64,000 nucleotides of DNA from Citreicella sp. C3M06 (lineage in GTDB: Bacteria > Pseudomonadota > Alphaproteobacteria > Rhodobacterales > Rhodobacteraceae). This document shows positions 55,412-63,982 of the stretch, piece after piece (the first letter of the stretch is position 1; each line of letters starts with the position of its first letter). The DNA lies in assembly GCF_018860705.1 (NCBI RefSeq), contig NZ_JAHKQA010000042.1, positions 44,585 to 108,584 on the forward strand. The letters are read 5' to 3'. The notes under the pieces are model-generated. The model made no database searches. It saw only the letters and a list, made by a program, of their open reading frames with translations, and was not told the origin of the DNA. The translations under genes and the position numbers were made by a program.

Positions 55412-55861
55412 TCAGGCCTGCCGCGTCGCGATGAACACGACCGAGACATAGATCTGCACCGGCGCGTCATGCTGGTTGAAGGTGGTGCAGCGGATCCGCA
55501 CGATGCCGCGCTCTGGCCGCGTGGCCGAGGCGCGGGCGGACAGGATCTCGATCTCGGCTCTCAACGTGTCGCCGGGAAAGACCGGCCGCGGCCAGCGCAA
55601 CTCTTCCATGCCCGCCCCGACAGAGCCACCGGCAGGCTGGAACGCCCCGGTCACATATAGCCGCATGGTCATCGCCGCGGTGTGCCAGCCGCTGGCCGCC
55701 AGCCCGCCGAACAGGCTGTTGCGCCCGGCCTCGTCATCAAGGTGAAACGGCTGCGGATCGAACTCGGCAGCAAAGCGCAGCACATCGGCCCGCTCGACCA
55801 GCAGCGTGCCGGTGTGAAACACCTGCCCCGGTGTCAGGTCTTCTAGATAATGGCTGGTCAT
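55412..55861 (-). CDS. MaoC-like dehydratase
   Basis: 149 residues. Hotdog fold with the hydratase-2 motif FAAEFDPQPFHLDDEAG and GLAASGWHTAAM, giving the catalytic Asp/His. MaoC proteins hydrate or dehydrate acyl-CoA thioesters. Convergent with icd; no fatty-acid genes are adjacent. It is the last ordinary core-like gene before the insertion-sequence debris. Confidence 0.88.
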   Translation of the reverse strand: MTSHYLEDLTPGQVFHTGTLLVERADVLRFAAEFDPQPFHLDDEAGRNSLFGGLAASGWHTAAMTMRLYVTGAFQPAGGSVGAGMEELRWPRPVFPGDTLRAEIEILSARASATRPERGIVRIRCTTFNQHDAPVQIYVSVVFIATRQA

Positions 55862-56058
55862 GCCAGGCTCCCCTCTGTTTGCCGCTCGCTAGCAGGCAAC
55901 CGGTCGGAACGCCATGAGACTGCGCAAGGCTGCAGCTCGGTGCAGCTGACAAGAGCGATAATCTGAAACAGAGGGCGCCACGCCATGAGGCTTTAAGCTG
56001 CCAAGCGCTTGAAAATAAGTAGGAGAACCGACCGTAGCCGCCTGATTTCTGCCACGGA
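55862..56058. other. Gene-free junction sequence
   Basis: No gene seen. CCCTCTGTTT (55,871-55,880) and AAACAGAGGG (55,966-55,975) are exact inverted copies 85 bases apart, possibly ends of a tiny element, or a chance pair. The block marks the junction between the PQQ region and the island. Confidence 0.5.
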
Positions 56059-56290
56059 TCAGTCCGGCAGCGTCCAGTTCCACGCCATCAGCTCGTCGAG
56101 CCGGTTCATCTTGTGATCACGGATGTGCTCGGGGATTTCGGCGAGCCACGCTTGCGGCTCGCGACCATTTATCTAGGCCGTCTTAATGAGCATCATCGCC
56201 GGGGCCAGCGTTTCGCCGCCGCTGTCGGAGCCCGCGAAGAGCCAGTCCTTCCGAGCGATGCCGACCGCAGATCTGCGAGCGCGTGAGCGC
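56059..56290 (-). pseudogene. IS66-family transposase C-terminal fragment
   Basis: Read on the minus strand the sequence gives ARKDWLFAGSDSGGETLAPA, then an in-frame TAG (56,173-56,175), then INGREPQAWLAE and DHKMNRLDELMAWNWTLPD before the stop at 56,059. This matches the C-terminal end of IS66 TnpC transposases. Only about 75 codons remain and they carry a stop, so it is a dead fragment of an insertion event. Confidence 0.85.
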
Positions 56291-56416
56291 GCTCGTTGGG
56301 CAACCTGAGTGACTGACGCCCCACCGACACCCCCCTCCAGATAAGACAGGTGCCTTTATGCACGTGTTTTAGTGCGCCCTGCTTTCGTCAGGCAGGTGGG
56401 CTCAATCGGGCCGTCA

Positions 56417-56614
56417 CCCTTCATTGAGACGTTCAATGGGCGCTTTCGGGCGGAATGCCTGCCCCGCCATTGGTTCATGAACCTTTAAGATGTCGCCGAA
56501 AAGCCGGAGGCTTGGGGTAGAGACGACAACGAAGAATGCCCGCACGAAGCCATCGGCAACAAGGTTTTGGCAGACCTGACGAAATCAACTCACGACACCA
56601 GCGCGCGAGCCTGA
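56417..56614 (+). pseudogene. IS3-family transposase (OrfB) C-terminal fragment
   Basis: The frame reads PFIETFNGRFRAECLPRHWF, then an in-frame TAA at 56,489-56,491, then DVAEKPEAWGRDDNEECPHE and a final stop at 56,614. The FNGRFRxECL, RHWF and W-R-D-x-N-x-x-x-P-H pattern is that of the DDE integrase end of IS3-family transposases. It is a truncated and stopped relic. Confidence 0.85.
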
Positions 56615-56864
56615 TGCAAACGCGCAAACTCCAAGAGCGGCCGGGCGCGGGTGGGGTAGCACATCACTCAGCATCGCGCGGGCTCGGGGCAAACCGATGA
56701 TTTGCCCTGAGCCTGCGCAGCCAATGACGCTTTGTGGAAGTCGAAAGCTTTTGACCCGGGACAAATCTTTGGTGTTCAGTTTGACGGCAAATCGCACTGC
56801 CGCGTCCGCGTCGGCAATCTGGCAGCGCCGTCCCAACCGAACAGGGGCGGCGCGACCCGGAGCT
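56615..56864. other. Gene-free stretch before the TRAP operon
   Basis: No credible gene; one short minus-strand open frame (56,585-56,836) has no recognisable sequence. No clear insertion-sequence ends were seen by eye. Confidence 0.5.
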
Positions 56865-58148
56865 CTAGCGGAACCAGAGGATCATGGATGGCAGAAATGC
56901 GATAGCAAAGCAGATCAGGATCAGCGCCATGAAGGCCGGGAACGCGCGCGTTGCGATGCGGGTGAAAGGCTCTCCGCTAACCGCAGCGGCGGCAAACAGG
57001 TTGATGCCCACCGGCGGCGTGATGAAACCAACCGATAGCGTGGTCACCACAAAGACGCCGAAATGCACCGGATCAAAGCCAAGTTGCTGACCGATTGGAA
57101 ACAGAATCGGCATGATCACGAGGATCGCCGCGATCGGTTCCAGCAAGCAGCCAATGACCAGCAACATCACCACGATGAGCGCGACCGAAACCCCAAAGCT
57201 GACGTCAAAAGCCGTGAACCCTTCGACAATCATGCCCGGTACACGCAGGACGGCGAGGACTTCGGCGAAGAGGATCGAGAAGGCGATGATCGGCGCCAGA
57301 ATGCCCGTGGTCCGCGACGCGGTCAGGAAAATATCGCCCAGGTCGCGGAAGCGGACTTCGCGCACCAGTACCAGTTCCACCAAGAAGACATAGCCAACGG
57401 CCACGGCAGCCGCCTCTGTCGGGGTGAAGAGCCCACCATAGATGCCACCGAGGATGACCAGGGGTGCGCCAAAGCCATAGCGTGCCTGCCACAGGGCCTT
57501 CAGAGCGGCCTTGCCGGAAAAGGCGGTTTTCTCGCTCGCCCCCCATGTCCCGAACCGGCAGACAAGGTAGTTGGCGATGCACAGGCCAAGCGCGACCATG
57601 AAGCCGGGCACAATGCCTGCGACGAACAGATCCCCGACCGATGTGGCGGTGGCGATGCCGTAGATGATGAAAATCAGGCTCGGCGGCACGATGACGCCCA
57701 AGATACCTCCCGATGCGGCAAGGGAGGCGGCATAGCTGGGATCATAGCCCTTCTGCTTCAGGGCGGGGACCATGATCTTGCCGATCGTTGCGGTGTCGGC
57801 GGAACTTGACCCACTGGTGCCTGCAAAGAAGAAACACCCAAAGATCGTCGCCATGCCAAGCCCGCCACGCAGCCAGCCGACCAACGCCTCACCCAGACCG
57901 ATCAGATCTCGGGCGATACGTCCCCGCGAAATCACCTCGCCTGCGAGGATGAACAAGGGCATGGCCAGCAAGGCCCAACTGTCCAGCGAGGCAAACAGCG
58001 TGGTGCCCAGACTGCTCAGCGAATAGGTGCCCGTCAGCACGATCAAGGACAACGACCCGACGGCGAGGACGACGAACAACGGCAAGCCGATCACCAGATG
58101 GACAACCATCAAGGTCACGACCAGAAACGCAATTTGAGAATTTTCCAT
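56865..58148 (-). CDS. TRAP transporter large permease (DctM family), island copy
   Basis: 427 residues. GTSGSSSADTATIGKIMVPAL, GVIVPPSLIFIIYGIATATSVG and ITPPVGINLFAAAAVSG are DctM hallmarks. The ATG at 58,148 starts the first helix; the longer frame upstream lies in dctQ. Three bases separate it from dctQ. The sequence differs clearly from the copy at 6,651, so the two importers have different solutes. Confidence 0.92.
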   Translation of the reverse strand: MENSQIAFLVVTLMVVHLVIGLPLFVVLAVGSLSLIVLTGTYSLSSLGTTLFASLDSWALLAMPLFILAGEVISRGRIARDLIGLGEALVGWLRGGLGMATIFGCFFFAGTSGSSSADTATIGKIMVPALKQKGYDPSYAASLAASGGILGVIVPPSLIFIIYGIATATSVGDLFVAGIVPGFMVALGLCIANYLVCRFGTWGASEKTAFSGKAALKALWQARYGFGAPLVILGGIYGGLFTPTEAAAVAVGYVFLVELVLVREVRFRDLGDIFLTASRTTGILAPIIAFSILFAEVLAVLRVPGMIVEGFTAFDVSFGVSVALIVVMLLVIGCLLEPIAAILVIMPILFPIGQQLGFDPVHFGVFVVTTLSVGFITPPVGINLFAAAAVSGEPFTRIATRAFPAFMALILICFAIAFLPSMILWFR

Positions 58149-58150
58149 GC

Positions 58151-58702
58151 TCACAGCTCTCCTTGGCTGGCGGGGTGCTCGAACTTTGCGGCAGGAAGAT
58201 TCCACGCAAATCGACGGCTCAGCCGTTGCCCGATGCGGATAATCATTAGCCCCCAGCCGAGCGGCAGCGCGGCCTGCGCCCAAGACAGGTTCAGCGGCAG
58301 GGCGTGCATGCGGATGTTGGCCATCTGCTGGATTTGCATCAATTGGATCGAGTACCAGATCACCGTGATGGAAATCGCGACACAGAGCAGGTCGATATAG
58401 GTCTCTAGGACCTTGCGTGCTCTGGGGCCCAGACGGTTCGGGATCAGATCGATGCGGATATGTTCGTCATGTCGAAACGCTTCGGCCATGGCCACATAGG
58501 CAAAATAAACGAACGCATAGCGCGCGGTCATTTCACCCCATGTGGTCGAATGGGCGAAGAAATAGCGCATCGCAACTTCGCTCAGGATGATAAGAAAGAA
58601 ATACGCATAGGCCGCGATGACGACATAGCGTACGAATGGCCCGTCAAGAAAACGGACCACCCGCGGGAGTACCGGAGAGGTTTGCATAAAGGGACCTGAC
58701 AT
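58151..58702 (-). CDS. TRAP transporter small permease (DctQ family), island copy
   Basis: 183 residues with four hydrophobic helices (for example YVVIAAYAYFFLIILSEV). The segment FRHDEHIRIDLIPNRLGP is the typical DctQ loop between helices 2 and 3. It lies between dctP and dctM, 54 bases after dctP with a hairpin in the gap. Confidence 0.88.
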   Translation of the reverse strand: MSGPFMQTSPVLPRVVRFLDGPFVRYVVIAAYAYFFLIILSEVAMRYFFAHSTTWGEMTARYAFVYFAYVAMAEAFRHDEHIRIDLIPNRLGPRARKVLETYIDLLCVAISITVIWYSIQLMQIQQMANIRMHALPLNLSWAQAALPLGWGLMIIRIGQRLSRRFAWNLPAAKFEHPASQGEL

Positions 58703-58721
58703 TCATAGGGAAGGATAAGGC

Positions 58722-58749
58722 TGGGCGCGGGAGTGTCTCCGCGCGCCCA
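58722..58749 (-). promoter_or_regulatory. Intercistronic hairpin between dctP and dctQ
   Basis: TGGGCGCG + GGAG pair with CTCC + CGCGCCCA with one bulged G (12 base pairs, 3-base loop). In TRAP operons such hairpins can lower permease expression relative to the binding protein. Confidence 0.6.
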
Positions 58750-58756
58750 TTGGGGA

Positions 58757-59818
58757 CTATCCTTGCAGGCCAACCACCGTGTCGAAGGCTTTGCGGCCAA
58801 AGGCGTCTTTCAGACCGTCGTATTCGCTGCGCTGATGGCCGATGCTCTCGACCCACTGGTCTTTTTGCCCGGCGGTCAGATGGTTGATTTCGATGCCGGT
58901 CTCTTGCCACAGCTGCAACATCTGGTCATTGGCCTTCTTCTGTTCAGCCTTCTGGAATGCATAGCTGTCGCGGCCCGCCTGCATGATCGCCTCTTGCACA
59001 TTTGCGGGGAGTTTATCGAACCAGCGTTTGCTGAGCGTGGTGATGTGACAGTTGAAGTTCAGCTCATACAGCGTGGCGCTCGACAGGGTTTCGTGTATTT
59101 TTGAGGCGGTCAGTGGCCCCAGACCGACGCTCAGCGCGTCTGCCGCGCCCTGCTGCATCGCTTGATAGGCTTCGCCCCATGCAATCGACACCGGGCTGGC
59201 AGACGTCAGCTTGAACATGACGTCTTCGACCCGCGTGCCGTTGGTGCGTACTTTCAGACCGGCCAAGTCGTCGGGCGTGGTGACGACGCGGTCGACTTTC
59301 TTGGAGATCCCGAGCACCCGGAACCCCGCATTGGCCCACATCCCGGGGACGACCTGAAATCCATTGGACGCAGGTTTCGACAGGAAGTCAGAGTCGCGGA
59401 ACCCATCTTGTTCGATTGTGCTTTCGAAGGCGTCGTTCGAGGCGAAGAGATACGGGAAATCGAGGATATTATAGACCTCGGAGTAGTTCACAAAGTTGCC
59501 CGTCGACAATTGGCACCCTTGGATCGCGCCGGTCAAAACCTTCTGCGGCAACACGTTTTGCCCGCCGAGGCTGCCGGCTTCGTGGATATCGACCTCCAGC
59601 TCGCCGTCAGAGTATTTCTCAGCCGCCGCTTTGAACTGCGACAGGCCGGTCACCATGTAATTGTCACTGGCCGCGCCGAAGGTGTGCCCGAACGTCATTC
59701 TGTGCTTGGCGCCTGCCGAGGCGGCGGTGATCAACGCCGGCGAGGCCAAGGTGACAGCCCCGAGGGCGGTTGCCGAACGTTGCAGAAACTTGCGGCGGGT
59801 TGTGTGAGAAGGATTCAT
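58757..59818 (-). CDS. TRAP transporter solute-binding protein (DctP family), island copy
   Basis: 353 residues. The N-terminus TTRRKFLQRSATALGAVTLA is a Tat-type signal (twin Arg, S/T-R-R-x-F-L), so the receptor would be exported folded. The mature part has MTFGHTFGAASDNYMV, GLKVRTNGTRVEDVMFKL and AWGEAYQAMQQGAADALSVG, the DctP fold. Located next to the aldoxime dehydratase gene, it may bind the aldoxime, nitrile or a derived carboxylate; this is inference. Confidence 0.9.
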   Translation of the reverse strand: MNPSHTTRRKFLQRSATALGAVTLASPALITAASAGAKHRMTFGHTFGAASDNYMVTGLSQFKAAAEKYSDGELEVDIHEAGSLGGQNVLPQKVLTGAIQGCQLSTGNFVNYSEVYNILDFPYLFASNDAFESTIEQDGFRDSDFLSKPASNGFQVVPGMWANAGFRVLGISKKVDRVVTTPDDLAGLKVRTNGTRVEDVMFKLTSASPVSIAWGEAYQAMQQGAADALSVGLGPLTASKIHETLSSATLYELNFNCHITTLSKRWFDKLPANVQEAIMQAGRDSYAFQKAEQKKANDQMLQLWQETGIEINHLTAGQKDQWVESIGHQRSEYDGLKDAFGRKAFDTVVGLQG

Positions 59819-59928
59819 GTCGGATCTCCGGACATAGATTTAGGGCGCTCCTCCGCAGGAGCTGGCGAATAGGCATGGGCGGGGAGGGGTTTCGGCGCGT
59901 TGGGATACTTCCGAAAAAATATCTGTGC

Positions 59929-61023
59929 CTATGAATTGGAAAGGGATGCCGTGCTGTCAGGCGTTTGATTTGTGAAATACGGCAAGACCCCGGTGCGGGG
60001 CTGACAGTTCAGATATTCGCAGCGAACGTTCTCATTCAGAACGTAAATCTCATGATACGTCAGAAGTTCGAGTTTTTCCTGATACTTCTTCCGTTCCGCC
60101 AAGGCGCGGGTGTAGATCGCCAGATGGGTTGGGTGGTCATGCGCCCATTTCTCAAGGTGCCGGTAGGTCAGGAAAATCCCCAGGGAATAGGCCTCTTTTT
60201 GTTCCGTTCCTTCGGCGCTCAGGCAGGTGACTTGCCGCAGACTGCAACATCCGGTTTCTTCCGGGTTTGCCCGCAAAAAGGCCATGCCAGCGTCAAGCTT
60301 GGGTTTGAGGTTGCTTTCAAAGCTTGCCAATTGCTCGTCGCCGCAATTGGCCCAGGTCACGCCCGAACGGATCACGCAAAGGCGGCTGGGAATGTCCGAC
60401 ACGATGATGCGTTTACCCAAGGTCTGGCGGTGTAGGTCGGCTTGCAGGTCGCTGTGAACATCGGGGGCAAAATCATCATGCGCAGACGCAGCGAAGCGGT
60501 CTCGCGCGGCGCCCCAGTAGCCACTTTCGTCCATCGGCTCGATTTTCGCCATCGGACAGGCGGAGAGACCGCGCAAGTATTCCTGAAACAGGTTTGTTTC
60601 GCGATACTCCGGCGCAACAGCGAAGGTTTCGATCCACAGACCCACCGACAGGCTGCTGGGGTCCAAGGCCGCCCACCATTGGTCGAACCGGGCAGACCAT
60701 GCCGCAAACTGTGCCTCATCTTGCCAATAGCAAACGGCCATCGAGTTGGTGAAACCCTGATCATCAACACACATGGATATGTCGTGATGAAACGGGGCCC
60801 CGGTGTGGGAAATCATCTCGGCGAGATGGCTAAGGAAGGCGTCGGGCCCGGTATGGGCGCCGGGTGCTTCCTGATACCCCAGCACGGCCATGCGGAGAGA
60901 CTCGACACTCTGGTCGACGCGGGAAGAGTACCGCTGAATGACAGCTTTGTGCCCTTCCGGCTTTTTCATCGGCAAGCTGCGAAGTCTGGACGTCTGCGTC
61001 ACGAGGGTCTCCATCCGGGGCAT
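59929..61023 (-). CDS. oxd: Heme-containing aldoxime dehydratase
   Basis: 364 residues. The heme enzyme removes water from aldoximes to give nitriles (phenylacetaldoxime dehydratase family). By comparison with the Pseudomonas/Rhodococcus enzymes as I remember them, active-site residues are present: Arg176 (GYWGAARDRF), Ser220 (VIRSGVTW), proximal His300 (HPTHLAIY) and catalytic His324 (LTYHEIYVLN), followed by EYLNCQPRTGVL. All are consistent in spacing except for a three-residue insertion before His324. ATGs at 61,014 and 60,969 could shorten the N-terminus. Divergent from a LysR gene; no nitrilase or nitrile hydratase is seen nearby. Confidence 0.9.
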   Translation of the reverse strand: MPRMETLVTQTSRLRSLPMKKPEGHKAVIQRYSSRVDQSVESLRMAVLGYQEAPGAHTGPDAFLSHLAEMISHTGAPFHHDISMCVDDQGFTNSMAVCYWQDEAQFAAWSARFDQWWAALDPSSLSVGLWIETFAVAPEYRETNLFQEYLRGLSACPMAKIEPMDESGYWGAARDRFAASAHDDFAPDVHSDLQADLHRQTLGKRIIVSDIPSRLCVIRSGVTWANCGDEQLASFESNLKPKLDAGMAFLRANPEETGCCSLRQVTCLSAEGTEQKEAYSLGIFLTYRHLEKWAHDHPTHLAIYTRALAERKKYQEKLELLTYHEIYVLNENVRCEYLNCQPRTGVLPYFTNQTPDSTASLSNS

Positions 61024-61084
61024 CCCTAGAAATTCGTATTTCGGCCCTACGTAAGCCCTTTCGCTCCCTCAGGAAAAACATATA

Positions 61085-61101
61085 ATAACTCTCAATCGTA
61101 T
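61085..61101. promoter_or_regulatory. LysR-type box between oxd and lysR
   Basis: ATA-N11-TAT in the AT-rich divergent gap. The outer sequence ATAAC (61,085-61,089) and GTTAT (61,110-61,114) form a second inverted pair. This fits LysR binding and control of oxd from here. Confidence 0.5.
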
Positions 61102-61136
61102 AGGAAGATGTTATACTGAGGGTTGCCGAGGCCAAG

Positions 61137-62054
61137 ATGGACGTCAATTTACGCGCTCTGCGCTACTTCGTCATGAGTGCCGAGACCGGCACAATCTCTG
61201 AAGCGGCGCGGCGTCTGAACATCTCGCAGCCCAGTGTGTCGGCGGCGATTCAGCAACTTGAAGACCTCTACAATGTTCAACTCTTTCTGCGGGTCCCAAC
61301 AAAGGGCATCGAACTTACCGTTGAAGGGCTGGGGTTCCTAGAGCGCGCGCGGCTGCTGCTGTCGCAATCCGACCAGTTCCGCCATGATGTCGATGCGATC
61401 TCTCATACGCTGGGCGGTGAAATCACGGTCGCGTCTTTCGTCAACCTGACCCCGACCATCACCGCCGAGTTGGTCGGCGCCTTCCACGAAAAGCATCCAA
61501 ACATTCAGGTCCGTATCCTCGACATGGACCAACACGATATCCTCAGCGGACTGGCCGCCGGCAAGGTCGAACTGGCGATCACCTTCGATCTCGCCTTGCA
61601 GAGCGGGTTCAGCGCGTCGGTCATGGCGACGCTGCCGCCCTATGCGGTTCTGCCGCCCGAGGACTCACTGGCTCAGGAAACCGCAGTGTCCCTGCATGAT
61701 GTTGCGACACGTCCTTTCGTGTTGATGGATTTGCCGCACACCCGCGATTATTTTCATAGGTTGTTCGCCGATCAAAGGATCGTGCCGCGCATTGATTTCC
61801 GCTGTCATTCCGTAGAAGCCGTGCGCTCTTTCGTGGCCAGCGGGCTGGGGGTGTCGGTGCTGAACATTCGCCCCTCTAACCAGATGACCTATAGCGGGCG
61901 CCCCGTGGTCATGCGCCCGATTGCCGAGCCGCTGCGCCCGTTGAAGATCGTGCTGTTGCGCAACAATCGATTGCGAATGCGTCCGGCGCTAAGCCTGTTT
62001 GCGGATCTGGCCACAAGGCTGATCCCCGCATTGGTCGCCCCGCACCGAAAATAA
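61137..62054 (+). CDS. LysR-family regulator, divergent from oxd
   Basis: 305 residues. The N-terminal winged helix-turn-helix is SEAARRLNISQPSVSAAIQQLE, and the C-terminal periplasmic-binding-like domain has GEITVASFVNLTPTITAELV. LysR proteins usually control the divergent gene, here the aldoxime dehydratase and the TRAP operon behind it, with a substrate of that pathway as inducer. Start at 61,137 is the first ATG; the gene is convergent with the next LysR gene. Confidence 0.9.
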   Translation: MDVNLRALRYFVMSAETGTISEAARRLNISQPSVSAAIQQLEDLYNVQLFLRVPTKGIELTVEGLGFLERARLLLSQSDQFRHDVDAISHTLGGEITVASFVNLTPTITAELVGAFHEKHPNIQVRILDMDQHDILSGLAAGKVELAITFDLALQSGFSASVMATLPPYAVLPPEDSLAQETAVSLHDVATRPFVLMDLPHTRDYFHRLFADQRIVPRIDFRCHSVEAVRSFVASGLGVSVLNIRPSNQMTYSGRPVVMRPIAEPLRPLKIVLLRNNRLRMRPALSLFADLATRLIPALVAPHRK

Positions 62055-62082
62055 GGACGGCTGCGGTGCCCGCGCCCCGGTC

Positions 62083-63000
62083 TTAGAACAAGAGTGGGGC
62101 AGAATGTTCATCAATGTCGGACAGGTTCAACTGCGATAGAACCTCGTGGGAACATTTCATAAAGGCCTTGATACGGTTCATATGTTGCAAATCCGGGTGG
62201 GTCAGCAGCCACAGGTCCAATGTCCACTGCGCCGGGTTCGACCGCAGGCAGATCAAGTCCGGGTGCGTGCGCGCCAGAAAATGCGGTAGAAACCCGATCC
62301 CCATCTGATTTTTGATTGCACTGAATTTGCCCAGCAGACTGTCATAGCGATGGGGCACCCGCGCGTTGGGAAACTCTCGCATGCGCCATGTGTTGGTCGT
62401 TACATGGGCGATGGACTGATCGTCCCCGACCCAAGCCAGCCGCTGTAAATCGCTGGTGTCTGCGTGCTGGGCCAAAAACGCAGCGTGCCCGTAGATACCG
62501 TATCTCAGTTCGGCGATTTTGGACCCGACAAGATTGTCAGGAGGAGCGTTGGCGGCCCGAAACGCCACGTCGGCATCGCGCTTGGTCAAAGACGCCATTT
62601 GCGGGGAGATCGCCACTTCGAACTCGATGCTGGGGTGTCGGTTGTGAAATTCCCGCAGCACCGGGTTCAGCAGGCTTTGCGCAATGAAATCCGACGTGGC
62701 CAATCGCACCGTGCCCGACAGCCGCAGATCCTGCCCGGCAAGACGGCGATAGGTGTCTTGCACGCTTTGATCAATCGACTGCGCCATGCGGGCCAGTTCG
62801 GCGCCGCTATCCGTTGGCTCGTAGCCTCGGGCACCACGATGGAACAGAACCACGCCCATCCGCGCCTCAAACAGGTTCAGCCGACGCAACACCGTGGCGT
62901 GATGCAAGCCAAGGATACGGGACGCGCCAGACAGGCCACGCCCCTGTGTGATGGCAAGGATCAGCCGGAGGTCTTCCCAGTTTTGGGTCTGTTCGGTCAT
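62083..63000 (-). CDS. LysR-family regulator, divergent from GST gene
   Basis: 305 residues. HTH region LSGASRILGLHHATVLRRLNLFEARMG, effector domain beginning near RLSGTVRLATSDFIAQSLL. The ATG at 63,000 has AGGTGA upstream. It faces the glutathione S-transferase gene across 129 bases and likely controls it. Confidence 0.88.
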   Translation of the reverse strand: MTEQTQNWEDLRLILAITQGRGLSGASRILGLHHATVLRRLNLFEARMGVVLFHRGARGYEPTDSGAELARMAQSIDQSVQDTYRRLAGQDLRLSGTVRLATSDFIAQSLLNPVLREFHNRHPSIEFEVAISPQMASLTKRDADVAFRAANAPPDNLVGSKIAELRYGIYGHAAFLAQHADTSDLQRLAWVGDDQSIAHVTTNTWRMREFPNARVPHRYDSLLGKFSAIKNQMGIGFLPHFLARTHPDLICLRSNPAQWTLDLWLLTHPDLQHMNRIKAFMKCSHEVLSQLNLSDIDEHSAPLLF

Positions 63001-63129
63001 CGGATCACCTGTTGAGCTGCGCACAGATGTGCCCGAAAATTTGAGAATGGTCTAACAGTATTGCGGAGCCCTAATTTGCGGCAACCGGATGCCCAACGCA
63101 TCCATTGCCAAAGCAAAGGGAAAATGCCG

Positions 63130-63732
63130 ATGACCATTCAACTCTATGACGTTCCGAAATCAGGCCATTGTCATCGCGTCCGCCTTGCGGCAAGCCTGAT
63201 GGGCCTCGATGTGGATCTTGTGTCCGTGATGGATATGGATGGTCAGCGTCAGGGCGCCGCCTATCTCGCGATCAATCCATTGGGGCAGGTGCCGACATTG
63301 GTGGATGGCGATCTCACCGTGCGCGATTCCATTGCGATCCTTCAATATCTGGAACGGACTTACGCGCCGGATCAGGGGTGGATGCCTACAGACAGGCGCG
63401 AGCGTGCGCAGGTGGATGAATGGTTTGCCATTTCCGCTGGGGTGATGTTTCGCGGCCCGAATATGGCGCGCTTGATCAAACTGTTCAAAATGCCCGGCGA
63501 CCACGATGCCGCCGTCGCGCAGAGCCAAAAGCTGTTCGACTTGATGGAAGCCCACCTGCAAGACCGGGCATGGTTGGTCGGCGCCCGCGCCACTTTGGCC
63601 GATATCGCCTGCTATGCCTACGTCGCTGTGGCCAACGAAGGGGCGCTTGATCTGACGCCGTATCCGAACATCGCCGCGTGGCTGGCTCGGGTGCAGGCGC
63701 TGGATGGGTTTGTCGATATTCCGCGGTCCTGA
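63130..63732 (+). CDS. Glutathione S-transferase family protein
   Basis: 200 residues. N-terminal thioredoxin-like domain with QLYDVPKSGHCHRVRLAAS (Ser and Cys near the usual catalytic position), INPLGQVPTLVDGDL and the SNAIL-like DSIAIL motif; C-terminal helical domain with LADIACYAYVA. The ATG at 63,130 has better spacing to AAGGG than the one at 63,124. It conjugates or isomerises small compounds; substrate unknown. Four bases upstream of an FMN-protein gene on the same strand. Confidence 0.88.
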   Translation: MTIQLYDVPKSGHCHRVRLAASLMGLDVDLVSVMDMDGQRQGAAYLAINPLGQVPTLVDGDLTVRDSIAILQYLERTYAPDQGWMPTDRRERAQVDEWFAISAGVMFRGPNMARLIKLFKMPGDHDAAVAQSQKLFDLMEAHLQDRAWLVGARATLADIACYAYVAVANEGALDLTPYPNIAAWLARVQALDGFVDIPRS

Positions 63733-63736
63733 GCCA

Positions 63737-63982
63737 ATGCGAGACGTGTGGCACGACGGAGAGCGCCGGATGCAGGCCGCATTCGGCGTCGAGGACCGGA
63801 TGCGGGCGCGCGGGGCCGCTGTGCTGCGCGACGCGATGCCAGATCAGCACCGCGATTTCTTTGCGGGTCTGAATTTTGTGGTGCTGAGCGCCTTGGATAG
63901 GGCAGGGCATCCTTGGCCATTCCTGCGCAAGGGATCGGCGGGGTTCTTAACCTCTCCCAGCCCCACGACTCTGGCCATGACC
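63737..63982 (+). pseudogene. Pyridoxamine 5'-phosphate oxidase-like FMN protein, cut by an insertion sequence
   Basis: The frame opens with MRDVWHDGERRMQAAFG and continues with AVLRDAMPDQHRDFFAGLNF and RAGHPWPFLRKGSAGFLTSP, matching the N-terminal split-barrel FMN domain of large pyridoxamine-oxidase-like/ferredoxin-type proteins. It runs to 63,982 where the IS5-type terminal repeat begins. About 82 codons of the original gene are present, so it is probably inactivated; the rest may lie beyond the element. Confidence 0.7.

Noticed and set aside
56585..56836. Minus-strand 83-codon frame in the insertion-sequence debris
   Set aside because: No ribosome site, no similarity to any family known to me, overlaps the IS3 relic.
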